Below are positions 35,513 to 46,420 of a stretch of 64,000 bases of DNA, one piece after another; the stretch's first letter is position 1; every line of letters begins with the position of its first letter. The stretch covers positions 78,059,751 through 78,123,750 of the forward strand of contig CM077596.1 in NCBI GenBank assembly GCA_039654915.1. The letters are read 5' to 3'. The notes under the pieces are model-generated. The model was not told where the DNA came from. It saw only the letters and a list, made by a program, of their open reading frames with translations, and did not search any database. The stretch is from Aquilaria yunnanensis. Its lineage: Eukaryota > Streptophyta > Magnoliopsida > Malvales > Thymelaeaceae. The translations under genes were made by a program, and so were the position numbers.

Positions 35513-38199
35513 CCAATGGAGACCGGCAACTACTAAATAAATTCCATCTTTTCATGCTACAACATGCTGAACAGGCCAGTTCTGGGAGTGGGAGATATAA
35601 GAAACTGCAATAAACCATACACCATAATTGCATCAGAAACAAGCATGATATATGAATGAATGCATAACTAGAAGGTTCAGATGCAACATCTTCAGCTCAT
35701 TGGTGTCTTTAGACTGCACAACAAGCAACCTATATTCACCATGAGTCACTTAGCCAACATATGTTCTTCTGCATACTCGGTTCAGGCAACACTTTCCAAA
35801 AGAAAAAGCCAGAATTCTTTCCTAAGATTGTTCTTCAATAGCATAAAGCCTATATCCATGTTCACCTCACTGCATCAACGTGCTACCAGCCATCAATGGC
35901 TCATATTTGCAGTCTTGGTTTTGCTTAAATACTGGTGAAGAAGAACCCAAACCAATTTGACAGATTGTTGACATCAAACAATAGCCAGAAACAGACCAAA
36001 CAGTAAGTCCCCTCTGTTTCGACCCAACTGCAAAAGCAGAATCATTAGCCATGCTATGCAACTAACAGGACCAGTGTCATCTGCTGAATACCTACAAGAA
36101 AAGGAGACCAAAATCTAACTTCAATTCCATTGGGCTTAAATAGAAAAATGAAATGTTGATGAAACCTCCGTTTGGAAACTTGAATTAACAAAAAGCAGTA
36201 ATCTGACAAGAGATTTACGAGAGTTGTGGCCCAAACCTTTATCAATAATACACCATAGGGGTCCGCTAATAATTTTCCAACAATGAAGTGCAAAAATATC
36301 TATAGTTGATTGAAAAAACTGAAAAGTACTAGTAAAAAAACTCCCACAACAACATCAAAAACAAAAACAAAAACAAAAAAAAAAAAAAAAAAGGAAAGAA
36401 AGAAAAATCATGTAGTTTTAGATGTCTAATGGAATTTGTTATGAACAATCAAAACATAAGACTAAACACGAATTCACACCTAATACCTTAGAATAGCTGG
36501 TTTTCTTATGGCTGAAAATTAAATTTCTCCCTAAATATACAATGTCACTTAGGACTCTGGAACCATGTTCAAGGAAATTATAGAGGTTTTTAAGGGAAAA
36601 AAAAACAGAAGCCAATTTTAAGAACTATAACTGAGAGCCACAAAAACCTACACATTACAAACATACTTCAAAGCTTACCCCCAGTCATACAAAGACACAC
36701 TTCAAATAAGTGAACCAGATTCTATCAAGTCATATAACAGCTACTCTTTTTGTTCCAACAGCTAGGATTTGCTGAGCAGAAGCATTTGAAGTACATGGAG
36801 CATCACCATTGCCCAAGCTTTCTTCAAATCTAATAGAATCAACTTGCCTCAGAACTTTCTTGCTAACAGAACACGATATAAGCTGTCCATCAGAATATAA
36901 CACCAACAGCAGCCTCATGGGAAAGCAAAGCTCAAGTTGGACAATTGCAGATTTCATCGAAACCTTCTTGGCGGACACTATGCCTCCACGAATTTCCCTA
37001 GAAGCGAAAACATTGCTTAGAGCATGAGACAATGATTACATCCTTGCGAGTTGAGACCATCTGAAAAGCAATCAAGTTCCGATGCTCCATAGAACTGTGA
37101 AAAATATATAGCAAGGGACAGTATGTAAACTATGAAATGCTTCTTGAAATCAACTAACAACAAAGCGGCATGATTTGATCAGCTACCTCTCCCTTCCAAG
37201 ACATACTGTAAACAGATCCATCAGAAAGTCCAAAAAGCATATGTTTGTTATAGCTCACAGTGTTACTTCTGCACACAAGCACACAGCAAAAGAAGACATG
37301 AGAACAACACGAGCACTTGGCATCAGTTCCCTACCCTCATACAATCAATTACATAAACAACTACATCCATGACAAATCTGAACATACCTATTCTGAAAAT
37401 TTGTAGATAAAGGCATCTTCGATTTGTTATAATGTGTGCCAAGATCTTAGACTGACAAAAGTGCTGTCAGAATGATGTCGGAAGCATGAAAGTGTAGGTG
37501 TATATTGAGGAGAAAAATCACTACAGTGAACAAACTTATTTTCCACATTTCCTTTCATCACTGAATGCTAGCATATCGAGTCTTAATGGCTAGAAAATCT
37601 AAAATCTCGAAATATCCACAATAGTCAACAGTTCATCCTATTCTAATGTTAAAATGTTGGAGACTCAGTCAAACAATTTCGGCATTATAATATTTTCAGT
37701 CTCTCTGATGAAGCATGAAGGATTTGACAAACAAGACATTAGACCGACAAATTAATAGCCAGAAACTTGGAATCATTTTAAACAAACAAATATGTGGGAA
37801 GGAAGCGGATTCAAAAATTAGTAATAAGAAACTTACACTTTCAGATCCTTCCCTGCAAAGGGAACTTGCTCATGCAAAACACGAGTTATGGTTGCAAGAC
37901 ATAAACCAGGGGGCTGCTTCCCTCCAGCGTATACTTTTTTTCTCGAGGAACTGAACCTTGAAAATGTGTATAAACAAAGATGATATCTGCAAAGTTGCAA
38001 GAAGGCGCAAAAAAGAGAGAAAGTCATAACCTAAAAGCTTCCACGAAGAAATAATACAGGAAGTCGTTATTTCAGTTAGGTAAGTAATCATGCTTAATAA
38101 GGACGCAAAGAAACAACTCCAAACCGCAAAATAAGTGAACATGAACTCCATACGTTTTTCTTTGTCCAATAAGCATCAGACTGTTGCTCAAACAAATAA

Positions 38200-38623
38200 G
38201 GGTAATTGACAATTTAATCCCCTGAGGTTTAGGTAAAATATACATTTTATCCTCTTATCTTTTTTATATAATCCAACAGTAACTTCTAAAATCTTAATTT
38301 AGACTATACAATAGTAATCTTCAAATAATTTCAATCTATATGGTTTTTTTTTATAATTAATTGACATTAAAAAAATACTGTTTTAAAAACTGAAAGAAAT
38401 ACAGAAAGAAAAAAATTGATAATTTAAAATGTCCATTCATTGTAAAAAAAATACCATATAGATTGAAATTATTGGAAGATGACTATCGTAATGACTAAAT
38501 TAAGATTTTAAAAGTTTTTATCGAACAATATTAAACAAACAGGTTGTAAAGTGTACATTTCTTAAACAAAAGGGGTAAATTGTAACTTCACCTAAATCTC
38601 AAGGGGTAAATTGTAATTTTCCT
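38200..38623. mobile_element. MULE-type MITE, 424 bp, 9-bp target duplication
   Basis: Ends GGGTAATTGACAATTTAATC and GGTAAATTGTAATTTTCCT are inverted repeats. Perfect 9-bp repeats AACAAATAA flank it at 38191-38199 and 38624-38632. The uninterrupted site is preserved in copy A (AACAAATTA near 26016), so it inserted after the duplication. The interior forms further inverted similarity around two ATCTATATGG-like segments. Confidence 0.85.
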
Positions 38624-38717
38624 AACAAATAAAATTCTCTCCATCGAACTATAGGGTAACCTAGCAGTCTCTAAGCATAAAACAAAAATCATAAACATAG
38701 AATTTTGGCATTAAGTG

Positions 38718-39529
38718 TAGAGGCGAAACTAAAAGGGGGCTAGAAGGGACCTTGGCCCCTCTTAAGTCTAAGAAGTATATAGGGTAGTAGTATTAGTTAT
38801 AAAAATATTTAAGAAAGTTTTATATGTTGCCCCCCCAAGCTATGTTGTACATTTGGTTTTATTTTTATCTTTATTTTTTACGTGAAGTGTTTTTTTATGA
38901 CTAGGATTAGTTTTTTTAAATTAAGTTATTATATTACATGCTATTTAAAATAAATAATTTTTTTTAAAAAAATTTAAGTCTACCGTAAAAAAAAAATATT
39001 AGTCATTTAATGATGCAAAAATTTGTAAACTTGACCAGAAATATTATCCTGAAAATTTTAGTGAGCAAGAGAAGGAGCATTTGCCTTATAAGCTGAGATT
39101 ATATCAAATTAATGTGCCATGAAGTTTTGATTCATGAAAATTTTTAATACTTTCAAAGCTTTATCAATGATTAGTGCAAAGTGAGAAATCAGAAATATAT
39201 CCTCTGGTTGGTAGATTGATTTAACTTATGCTTACTCTTTCAATTTTAACAGCATCCACAGAGCGAGCTTTTTCTGCTATGAATATTATAAAGATTCAAC
39301 TTCGAAACAAGATGGATAATGGTTTTTTTAAAGATTTTTCATTAATATATATAGAGAAGGAGCTTGTTGCAAAAATTGATACCGGTATAATTATAGATAA
39401 ATTTAATTTCTTATAAGAAAGATGAGTATAATTTAAATAAATTATATCTATATTTTAGATTTTTTTATTATATTGAAATATTTTAAGAATTTAGTAGCCG
39501 CCCTAACAAAAATTTTTGGGTCTGCCGTG
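38718..39529. mobile_element. Deleted hAT element with a transposase 3' remnant
   Basis: Flanked by octamers ATTAAGTG (38710-38717) and ACTAAGTG (39530-39537), 7 of 8 identical. Copy A shows the joined site GCGCTAAGTGCAAACTA near 26105. Bases 39228-39416 on the + strand encode the hAT C-terminal dimerisation motif (LTLSILTASTERAFSAMNII, then RNKMDNGF and YIEKEL). The remainder of the transposase is deleted, so this is a non-autonomous derivative. Confidence 0.8.
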
Positions 39530-40242
39530 ACTAAGTGCAAACTAGGCAATGCTCAACTACTTGAATCCTGAAAGGGCCATTTTACAAACACATTAAATTA
39601 AAAAAATAAAATGACGAGCTCGCTCCACCGTAAGCAAGTGTGCAAGAGTAGCTCGGTGAGCTGAAAAATAGAACTGTACGAGAACAGCTATCAATTTAGT
39701 GTCTGGACTCCAAACGGCCTGCAAATCCTCACCCTCTCTCTGCAACGAATCTTCGCCCCTCCTGTACTTCCCCAGCCTCACTTTACGCTGCACAAAAAGG
39801 AAAAAAAATGTCAATTAATAATTTCCTCCCTGAGACGATTGAAGTCCATGCCAAACAACCTGAGACGAGCTCCAGAGCTCGAGATGTGAAGACGAAACGA
39901 CAAGCAACATGAGATTGACGAGTCTGAGATAGATGATCCGCTGGGATGTAGGAAACGAGGCTTGCTACAGCGGGATCACCTGCGGCCAGCCGTACGCCAT
40001 ATTTTTTAGCTGTAGCAAGCCACGCCATATACATCTTTCTCCAACCGCTTCGTCGAGATATGATCTAGCAGATTTGGCCTTTCCGACTGAAAGCAGTATC
40101 TAGGAGATGAAACGCATTTTGTAGAAGAAATTCAGTTCACGCAGATCCGCTCGCGTTTGCTTAAATTCTTCTTCTTTTTTTTTTTTTCCCTTTTTTTTCC
40201 TTCCTTCAACTCGTTAATGCTGTTTTTCAGCGAGGTTGATTG

Positions 40243-41100
40243 TGTTAGTAAAAATATCCCCATCACCCATTACTAAAATAACACAAAGATCATAGTAACT
40301 TACCGCCTGTTTGTAGTTAATACATTTGAATTAACATATTTTATGGTCCCAAATTTAAAATGAATTTAAAATCTTTATTAAAGTTGCATATATTTACAAC
40401 TTCCTACCCTGACTCCCGGTCGCACCTAACCTCTACCCTGCCGTCACCTATAGCCCTTGACCCTGTCGCCGCCGTTGTCGCCCTTACCTAGCCATTGCCC
40501 CTACCCCGCAGTCACACCTAGCCCCGACCCCACCGCCGTAGCCCCTACCCCTAACCCCACCATTGCATGAACACATCCTAATCGTATTGACTACCCCAAC
40601 CCTAGTGTCCCTTAGCCGCATCCTCCTCTCCCCTCCTGCCCACTACAGTCATCGATTCTCCACAATCTCCTGGATTCCGCCATTCCACCCACTCCCCGTA
40701 TCAATTCACCTTACTCTTTCAAATTATGCCCTTCTGAACTCCATTGCTATTAGTCACCCCCCTCCCACCACTGCCTAATGACATCCTCCCAGCGTCCATT
40801 GAGACCATGCATCACCGTACTCCCCTCACCTCGGATAGAAACCATCGCAGCTTAGGATTAATAGTCGGGTGTGGTACAAAGTATAATTAATGGCTCTTTG
40901 AGAGATACTGTGAAAAAATTTTAATCATTTGGGCCAAAAAACATGTTAACTCCACCCTGTTAAACTGATTTGAACTGGACCTTTGTGCTTACATAATTAT
41001 AAAATATAAGAATCATAAAAAACTTTTCATTCTAATATTTTTCTCCCTTTTGGAACTCTTATTTTACCTCTTTATAACAATTGGATTTAGATTTTTTTTT
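40243..41100. other. Copy-B-specific DNA with a CCCTNACCC-rich stretch
   Basis: Bases 40390-40830 are strongly C-rich on the + strand, built from words such as CCCTACCC, GCCGTCACC and TAGCCC. The region is absent from copy A and flanked by AT-rich DNA. It looks like low-complexity transposon interior; I could not define its ends. No gene is recognised. Confidence 0.4.
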
Positions 41101-42703
41101 TTTAGGTCAACCGATCTCTCGACCTTAGTGGGGTGTCCCAATGCTTAGTAATAGAAAAGGAATCTATTGCATAAAATAAAGTCAATATTTATTTTTTAGA
41201 TATTATTGGTAATCTTTTTATTTCTATAGATACTCTTTTTAAGACCTTTAATATCGCATTAGTTTCAACACTGTTTGATCATTGTCAATTTAATTTGGGC
41301 TTTGTGTTAGTTTTTTATGAATTCTTTATTTCAGATTTATTCTAGTTTATATGGAACATTCAACTTGATCTGATTTTCTCTTTTTCATTCAATGTCACTG
41401 AAACGAGTAGTATTTTGTTAGTCAATTTTACATTTCTATTGTCCGTTAAAAACTTATGACCTCATTAGTTTGTAACATGTCATTTGTGAATATATATATA
41501 ATTTCAAGAAGAATGAAAAGGAGGAACAAACAAACTAAGTTTATGGGTCCATTATTTTTCTTCTCCGCTTTCAATAAGACTTACACCCTATTGATTTTAA
41601 CTTAATTAACTTAATAGGTATGTTTTTACTTTTACATCTCCAATTCTATTAGAAAGATAATAGTTTGTAGATTTAGCAATCCATTGAAAATAAAATTTTC
41701 ATAATTGTATTAAATTTTTATGGATATTAATTTTTTAATGCCCAATAAAGGAAAATTTCACACAAAATTGTATAACATAATAAAAATTTTAATTTTGATG
41801 GATTATTACACTTGCATAATATTTTCTTTCAAACTAAATTAGTTCAAGAAAGAAAAGATGTACAAATAAAACTAAGTTATTTTAAATTAAATTTACTTAA
41901 GTTAAAAATAAACATGCCCTTTCATATCAAGACAATTTTGAATAATTACAAGTAGCCACTCAAGCAAAACTCTAAATGCAATAATTTCAAATATAAATCA
42001 AAAGTTGTAACAAATGTTTAACATTTTAACAATCTGTCATTAAGAATAAATACCATTTTTTCTCATCATTCATGGTTGTCAATGGAGTAGGAAGAGAGAG
42101 AGCATCGCCAACCTCCTTTCCAACAGTTTCTCCAAACTACCCCATTGGGTTGTGCCATGCAAATACAAGGTCTTTATTCACTTTGTGGGTTAATCTTACT
42201 CAAAATGAATCGTACCTTACCCTATTTGCTAGCTCTTTGCTAGCTCTAGCTCCTATTGACACAATGTCACTAAGACCAACCACCCATTTTATTTGGGATA
42301 AAATCCATTAGGAGTATCCCTACTTATTTTTGTCTCAAATTGGTACATGACCTTTAAATTTACTCTATCGAACTATTTAACCTATATTATGTGTTTCAAT
42401 TGAATACTTTTAATCAATTCTAACATTAAATCTGACGAAAATTACTAATATGACATTAATTAACTATACAATACATTTAAAATAACAATTATGGACCTTT
42501 AACTTTTCCAATCATTAATTCTAAACCTAAAATTTACATATTTGACACCTAAATCACCATTTTACCAATGCCCCGACCCTGACCCAACAAACTCGTCTTC
42601 AACAAGTAGCAATATGATGCCCCTGGTGGAAGGTTCAATGGCGGCGGAGCCAATCAATGCGTTAACTTCCATTTTTGTTATTTTTTCAGTGACATTGAAC
42701 TAA

Positions 42704-43164
42704 GGGAAAGTTGCAAAAATCCTCCTATAGTTTGGTCAAACCTACAGTTTGCGTCCTCTATTTTGAGAAACATACACTTTACCCCATATGTTTCTTATAC
42801 TGCCTGATAACAACTTCTGAAACTGTATTTAAACTACATGATAATAATGTTCTAGTAATTTCAAGATTTTTGATATTTTTTTCACAGCCAACCGATATTT
42901 AAAAAATACTAATATATAATTACAAGTGGGAAAGTATATTTATAAAAAGGAAAAACTGATAGTTTAAAATGCCTATTAACTATAAAAAAAAACATTGAAA
43001 AGATTAAAATTACTGGAAGATGATTATCGTATAGTTTAAATACAGTTTTAAAAGTTGTTATCAGGTAGTATAAAAAACATAGAAGACAAAGTGTAGATTT
43101 CTTAAAATAGAGGGAACAAACTGTAGATTTTACCAAACCACAAGAGGATTTCTGTAACTTTCCC
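42704..43164. mobile_element. MULE-type MITE, 461 bp, perfect 9-bp target duplication
   Basis: Inverted ends GGGAAAGTTGCAAAAATCCT and AGGATTTCTGTAACTTTCCC. Flanking 9-bp repeats TTGAACTAA at 42695-42703 and 43165-43173. Copy A has the empty site (TTGAACTGATAAGCTT at about 30650). Terminal inverted similarity runs well over 100 bp each side (TACAGTTTG, ACATACACTTTACC and so on), so the whole element could fold into a hairpin. Confidence 0.9.
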
Positions 43165-43954
43165 TTGAACTAATAAGCTTGGGGATTTAAATTGAGCTCA
43201 ATCTTTGGAGAGTTTGACAACATTGAGAGTTAAGCTCCTAGGATCTCAGTGCCACCGTTGTCCAGTCACACACACAAGCAATGAGAACACGACAACCAAA
43301 AAGAATAAAAATCCTTTTTATTAATGAAAAGAAAGTTCTTGTTCACAGAGATCAGATGCCGTTGATTAAAGAGTTATTTCAAATATCACGGGGACAACTT
43401 ATCCAAACCTAAATTAACTCTGAGAAATGTTCTTTTCATAATGGGGCACGCAAAGTAAGGAATCATATGCCCGCAGACACTCGTGCCCCAAATCGACACA
43501 CCTTGCACTTCACTGTGATTTAGATCAGTTGGCTCGGCTCTCCATCTTTTCCAGTTGGTTTGAACGCCCCAACATATAAGGAGATGTCCTAGCTACAGGA
43601 AAGGCGCAACAGAGCAGAGGAACCATATAGGCCTCCATAGTATATTAGTATATAGTCGGTTGTAAGGGCAGAGGGTTTCAAACCTAAAGCAAAACAGCCA
43701 CTTCTTTCATCATCTCCAAACATATGTGAACTAGAGGATGAAGAGATGATGAAATACCAATCAGCATACACAATAGTAATCCTACTACTCTCATTGGGAT
43801 GTGGAACATTACAATCAATTAAGCATAACAAGAAAACAAAAATAGGGGAGGAGGAAGAAATCAAACTTGCCCTCGGCCCAATTGGCTAGTGAACCTGCCG
43901 GTGGTCACCGCTAGCAGAGAGGACTGATGGAACTTGTCAGAAGACCGGCACATC

Positions 43955-45737
43955 TCATTTTAACACACTGCAGTAGAAAATCAAGACACCTCAGTATGAT
44001 ATGATTTAGTGATTTTGTTTATTCTAATCTTATGTTCAACAAAACTTGACCCATATAAGAGCAATTCTTAGCACTTACTTGTACAAGTAAGCTGCAATTC
44101 CTAAGATTACACACAAGAGGATGATATCTAGGCAAAAGTTGCGACTTGACCGCAGCTGTAAAAAAGACAACACAGAAAAATTAATCCAGGAAGAACGGGA
44201 TTTAATTCAGGATGCATCAATGCAAGCTGCGCAAATGTCATCCCACTCACCTGGTTCAACGTGTCCTTGAGTCTGACATTCGTGCTTTTGAGGTCAGAGG
44301 CTGCTCTATCAACCTGATAAACATCAGAACAACATTCAAATGACACCAAAGATGAAAATCTTAATCCCAACAATGAAGATATGTTCCCTCATGCACATAC
44401 TAATGATATGCTCCAACAGAAAAACCACAAATAAAAAAAAAAAAGCTAACCTTGTCATCTATCTCATCAATTAAGGGCATTTGCCTGTCCAGTTCCTGAA
44501 AATAAAATGAATATCTCCTAATCAGGTATGATCAGAAGAACTCGGGAATGTTTATAGAATGTCTATGCAGAAAGTAAGCAGATAATAGCATGGAAAAAGA
44601 ACCTCATTCATGTCATGAGCCATGTTCTTCAGGGTCTCCAGACCTTCGGCTATGTCATCCAGACCTTGATCCTGCATGTAAAACCAAGTGTACTCGACCA
44701 TTTATCATACCTTTGACCAACTCAAGTAAGCCCACTCCCAGTTTAAGCTTGCTTTCTCATGTTCAATTCCATATTTTTGACAAACACAAACACAATCAGA
44801 ACCAATAACCAATCATTTTGCATAGCGAGAATATTAGACATAAAGTTTATCCAATTTTAGTCGTTAGCTTCAGCAAATAATCTCCGACAGAGACTGCCAA
44901 ATATTGTGAACATTATTGTCAGACGAAGCTTCCATAGTATAACGCTTGCCTGTCTGATTCTGCGCATTTCATACTCTTGCCTGAAGTGGTCTGTCTCTTC
45001 AGTTTGCTGAAAATAGTCATCATCGAACCTACCATCTAAATTTAATCCAATATCCACATTTCAAAATTCCACCATATTCCTCACGTCAATGGGATACTAC
45101 AGAAATGAACCCACAAATAATTTGTCACCTGAAGTATCAAATCTAAGACCGGGCTGCGATGTTGAAGTAGCCCAACCCCCAGTTTGCTTAGCTGCAGCCG
45201 CCGAGCCATCAGGAATCGACTCAATCTTCTCTTTCATAGCAGCAACCAAATCATTCCGAGCTTCAAGATCTTCTCTCGACAGTCCCTTCACCTATCAGCG
45301 AGCACGAAATGCTACCACAATCTGGATATGGATGAAACAAAGCAAACCATGGGGAGCTTTATGAGAAGCAAAACCTTTTTGAGGGCCAGCCTCTGCAACT
45401 TGGGAATTTCCTCCAGCAATCGAGCCTTTGATCTTCGAACCTCTGCGTTCATAGCAACCGCTGTCGCTCTGCTCTTCTCCACCTTCGCAGCTTCCGCTTT
45501 CTGAGGAGAAGAAAATTTCAACAAAGTAAGTTTGAAGCGACAAAATTCGAGCAAAACATCACAAAGCAACAGAGAAAGTACTTGTAGAACAGCGTCGACT
45601 TGGGTCTCAAAAACGCCATAAAGGCGAGCAAAAGCGTCGTCGCCGGCGACGTTGGCTTCTTTCTGCTTATCGACGTCATACTTCTCGTACTTCTTGCAAA
45701 TCGCGTCGACTCTGGTTATCAAGTCAACAACACTCAT
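43955..45737 (-). CDS. SYP71: SYP71-type syntaxin (Qc-SNARE), 9 exons
   Basis: Exons: 45737-45582, 45500-45375, 45291-45129, 45035-44950, 44671-44603, 44495-44451, 44313-44251, 44155-44079, 43967-43955. They join in frame into 265 codons plus TGA, against 266 for Arabidopsis SYP71. The start MSVVDLITRVDAICKKYEKY, the middle DGRFDDDYFQ and RQEYEMRRIRQ, the SNARE motif (DQGLDDIAEGLETLKNMAHD, ELDRQMPLIDEID, NVRLKDTLNQ) and the C-terminal anchor (NFCLDIILLCVILGIAAYLY, then NVLK) are all family-typical. SYP7 proteins are plant Qc-SNAREs reported at the ER and plasma membrane. Oddities: intron 4 has a GC donor (CAG then GCAAGC), and the last exon has only 13 nucleotides; reading through its donor would give a premature TAA. 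Exon 1 and the upstream DNA recur at 59.7-60.4 kb. Confidence 0.95.
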
Positions 45738-46420
45738 CGTTGCAAATTTTTGGCTAGCGTGATCGAAGTCACTGCTTTTACGAGTTTCTGTGTTCGATTG
45801 AATTGAATATGAAGACAGAATTCAACGGACGGCCATTCGTGGACGGAAACGGCGAGACTAAAGAATTGAAAATCGACAAAATTTCTGATGTCGTTAGATC
45901 GTCGCCACACGGATTGATGAACTGTCCAATGACGAAGAGAGGTCGACACGTCGCATTTTCAGGAGTTCTGATGGGTGATGCTGTGCCTGTGCAGTGCCCG
46001 AGTGTCCCTAAGTTCGCGTGTAATTGCGAATAGGGAGCTTCGGCTGGAGCGAAACGTCTTGCAAGTGATCCAACAAGTTCCGGCCCAGAGCCGTTTTCTT
46101 TAAACTCCAGAATGTTAACCAAGCGGCCAATAAGTTGGGTTGCACAAGATCTGCCGGCTCATGCTCATGGATCACTTCATTGAGCCCAATTTCGGCAAGC
46201 TTTTTTTTTTGTTTTTGGTACTCAAAAGCAAGGTATATATATAGGTATTTAGCAGTAAGGGACGAAGAGGAGTGGGGTAGAGCGCCTTGAACCTGGGTGG
46301 GCTACAAGGTGACATGGTATTCCCACCATTTTGCCTATAGGCCAGGAACCAATTTTGGCAAGTTGAGTAACAAGATGAGTAAATTTCACTAGTCATTTCA
46401 TTTTTCTTTTTTCAAATAGG
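45517..46420. repeat. SYP71 exon 1 and upstream DNA, source of a second copy at 59.7-60.4 kb
   Basis: The stretch from SYP71 intron 1 through exon 1 and about 680 bp of upstream DNA matches 59695-60430 in the same orientation, except for the SINE-like insert at 46200-46348 and small indels. It therefore contains the likely promoter of SYP71. Confidence 0.85.
46200..46348 (-). mobile_element. SINE-like insertion with 14-bp target duplication
   Basis: On the minus strand the insert starts near 46348, contains a GGTTCAAGG word resembling an RNA polymerase III box B, and ends in an A-rich tail (poly-T run at 46200-46216 on the + strand). It is flanked by CCAATTTCGGCAAG (46186-46199) and CCAATTTTGGCAAG (46349-46362). 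The paralogous locus near 60380 lacks it: CCCAATCTCTACAAG runs straight into TTGAGTAAC. Structure, tail and target duplication indicate retroposition; the tRNA relation is only suggested. Confidence 0.75.

Larger units (their letters stand above)
34370..40034 (-). pseudogene. Truncated RIC1 pseudogene (exons 1-7)
   Basis: Copy B of the duplication retains counterparts of RIC1 exons 1-7 at about 40034-39860, 39787-39680, 37986-37837, 37268-37187, 37094-36679, 36091-35669 and 35605-34370 (the last split by a hAT insertion). Everything after exon 7 is missing. Damage is clear: a 28-bp insertion just after the start codon shifts exon 1; one extra T shifts exon 3; a 5-bp deletion near 36740 shifts exon 5; exon 6 has TGG to TGA near 35873 and another stop near 35835. 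The intron between exons 2 and 3 carries two transposons. No RIC1 protein can be made, though a transcript matching the intact gene's 5' half is conceivable. Confidence 0.92.
34370..43727. repeat. Tandem segmental duplication, copy B
   Basis: Direct repeat of about 23190-31220. It begins inside RIC1 exon 7 immediately after the right foldback arm and ends about 230 bp from the SYP71 stop codon. It is longer than copy A because of later insertions: hAT at 34493, MULE-type at 38200, hAT at 38718, unique DNA at 40243-41100 and MULE-type at 42704. Confidence 0.85.

Noticed and set aside
40390..40830. CCCTAACCC-like words as interstitial telomere repeat
   Set aside because: The plant telomere unit CCCTAAA is not present in tandem; the words are irregular C-rich low complexity.
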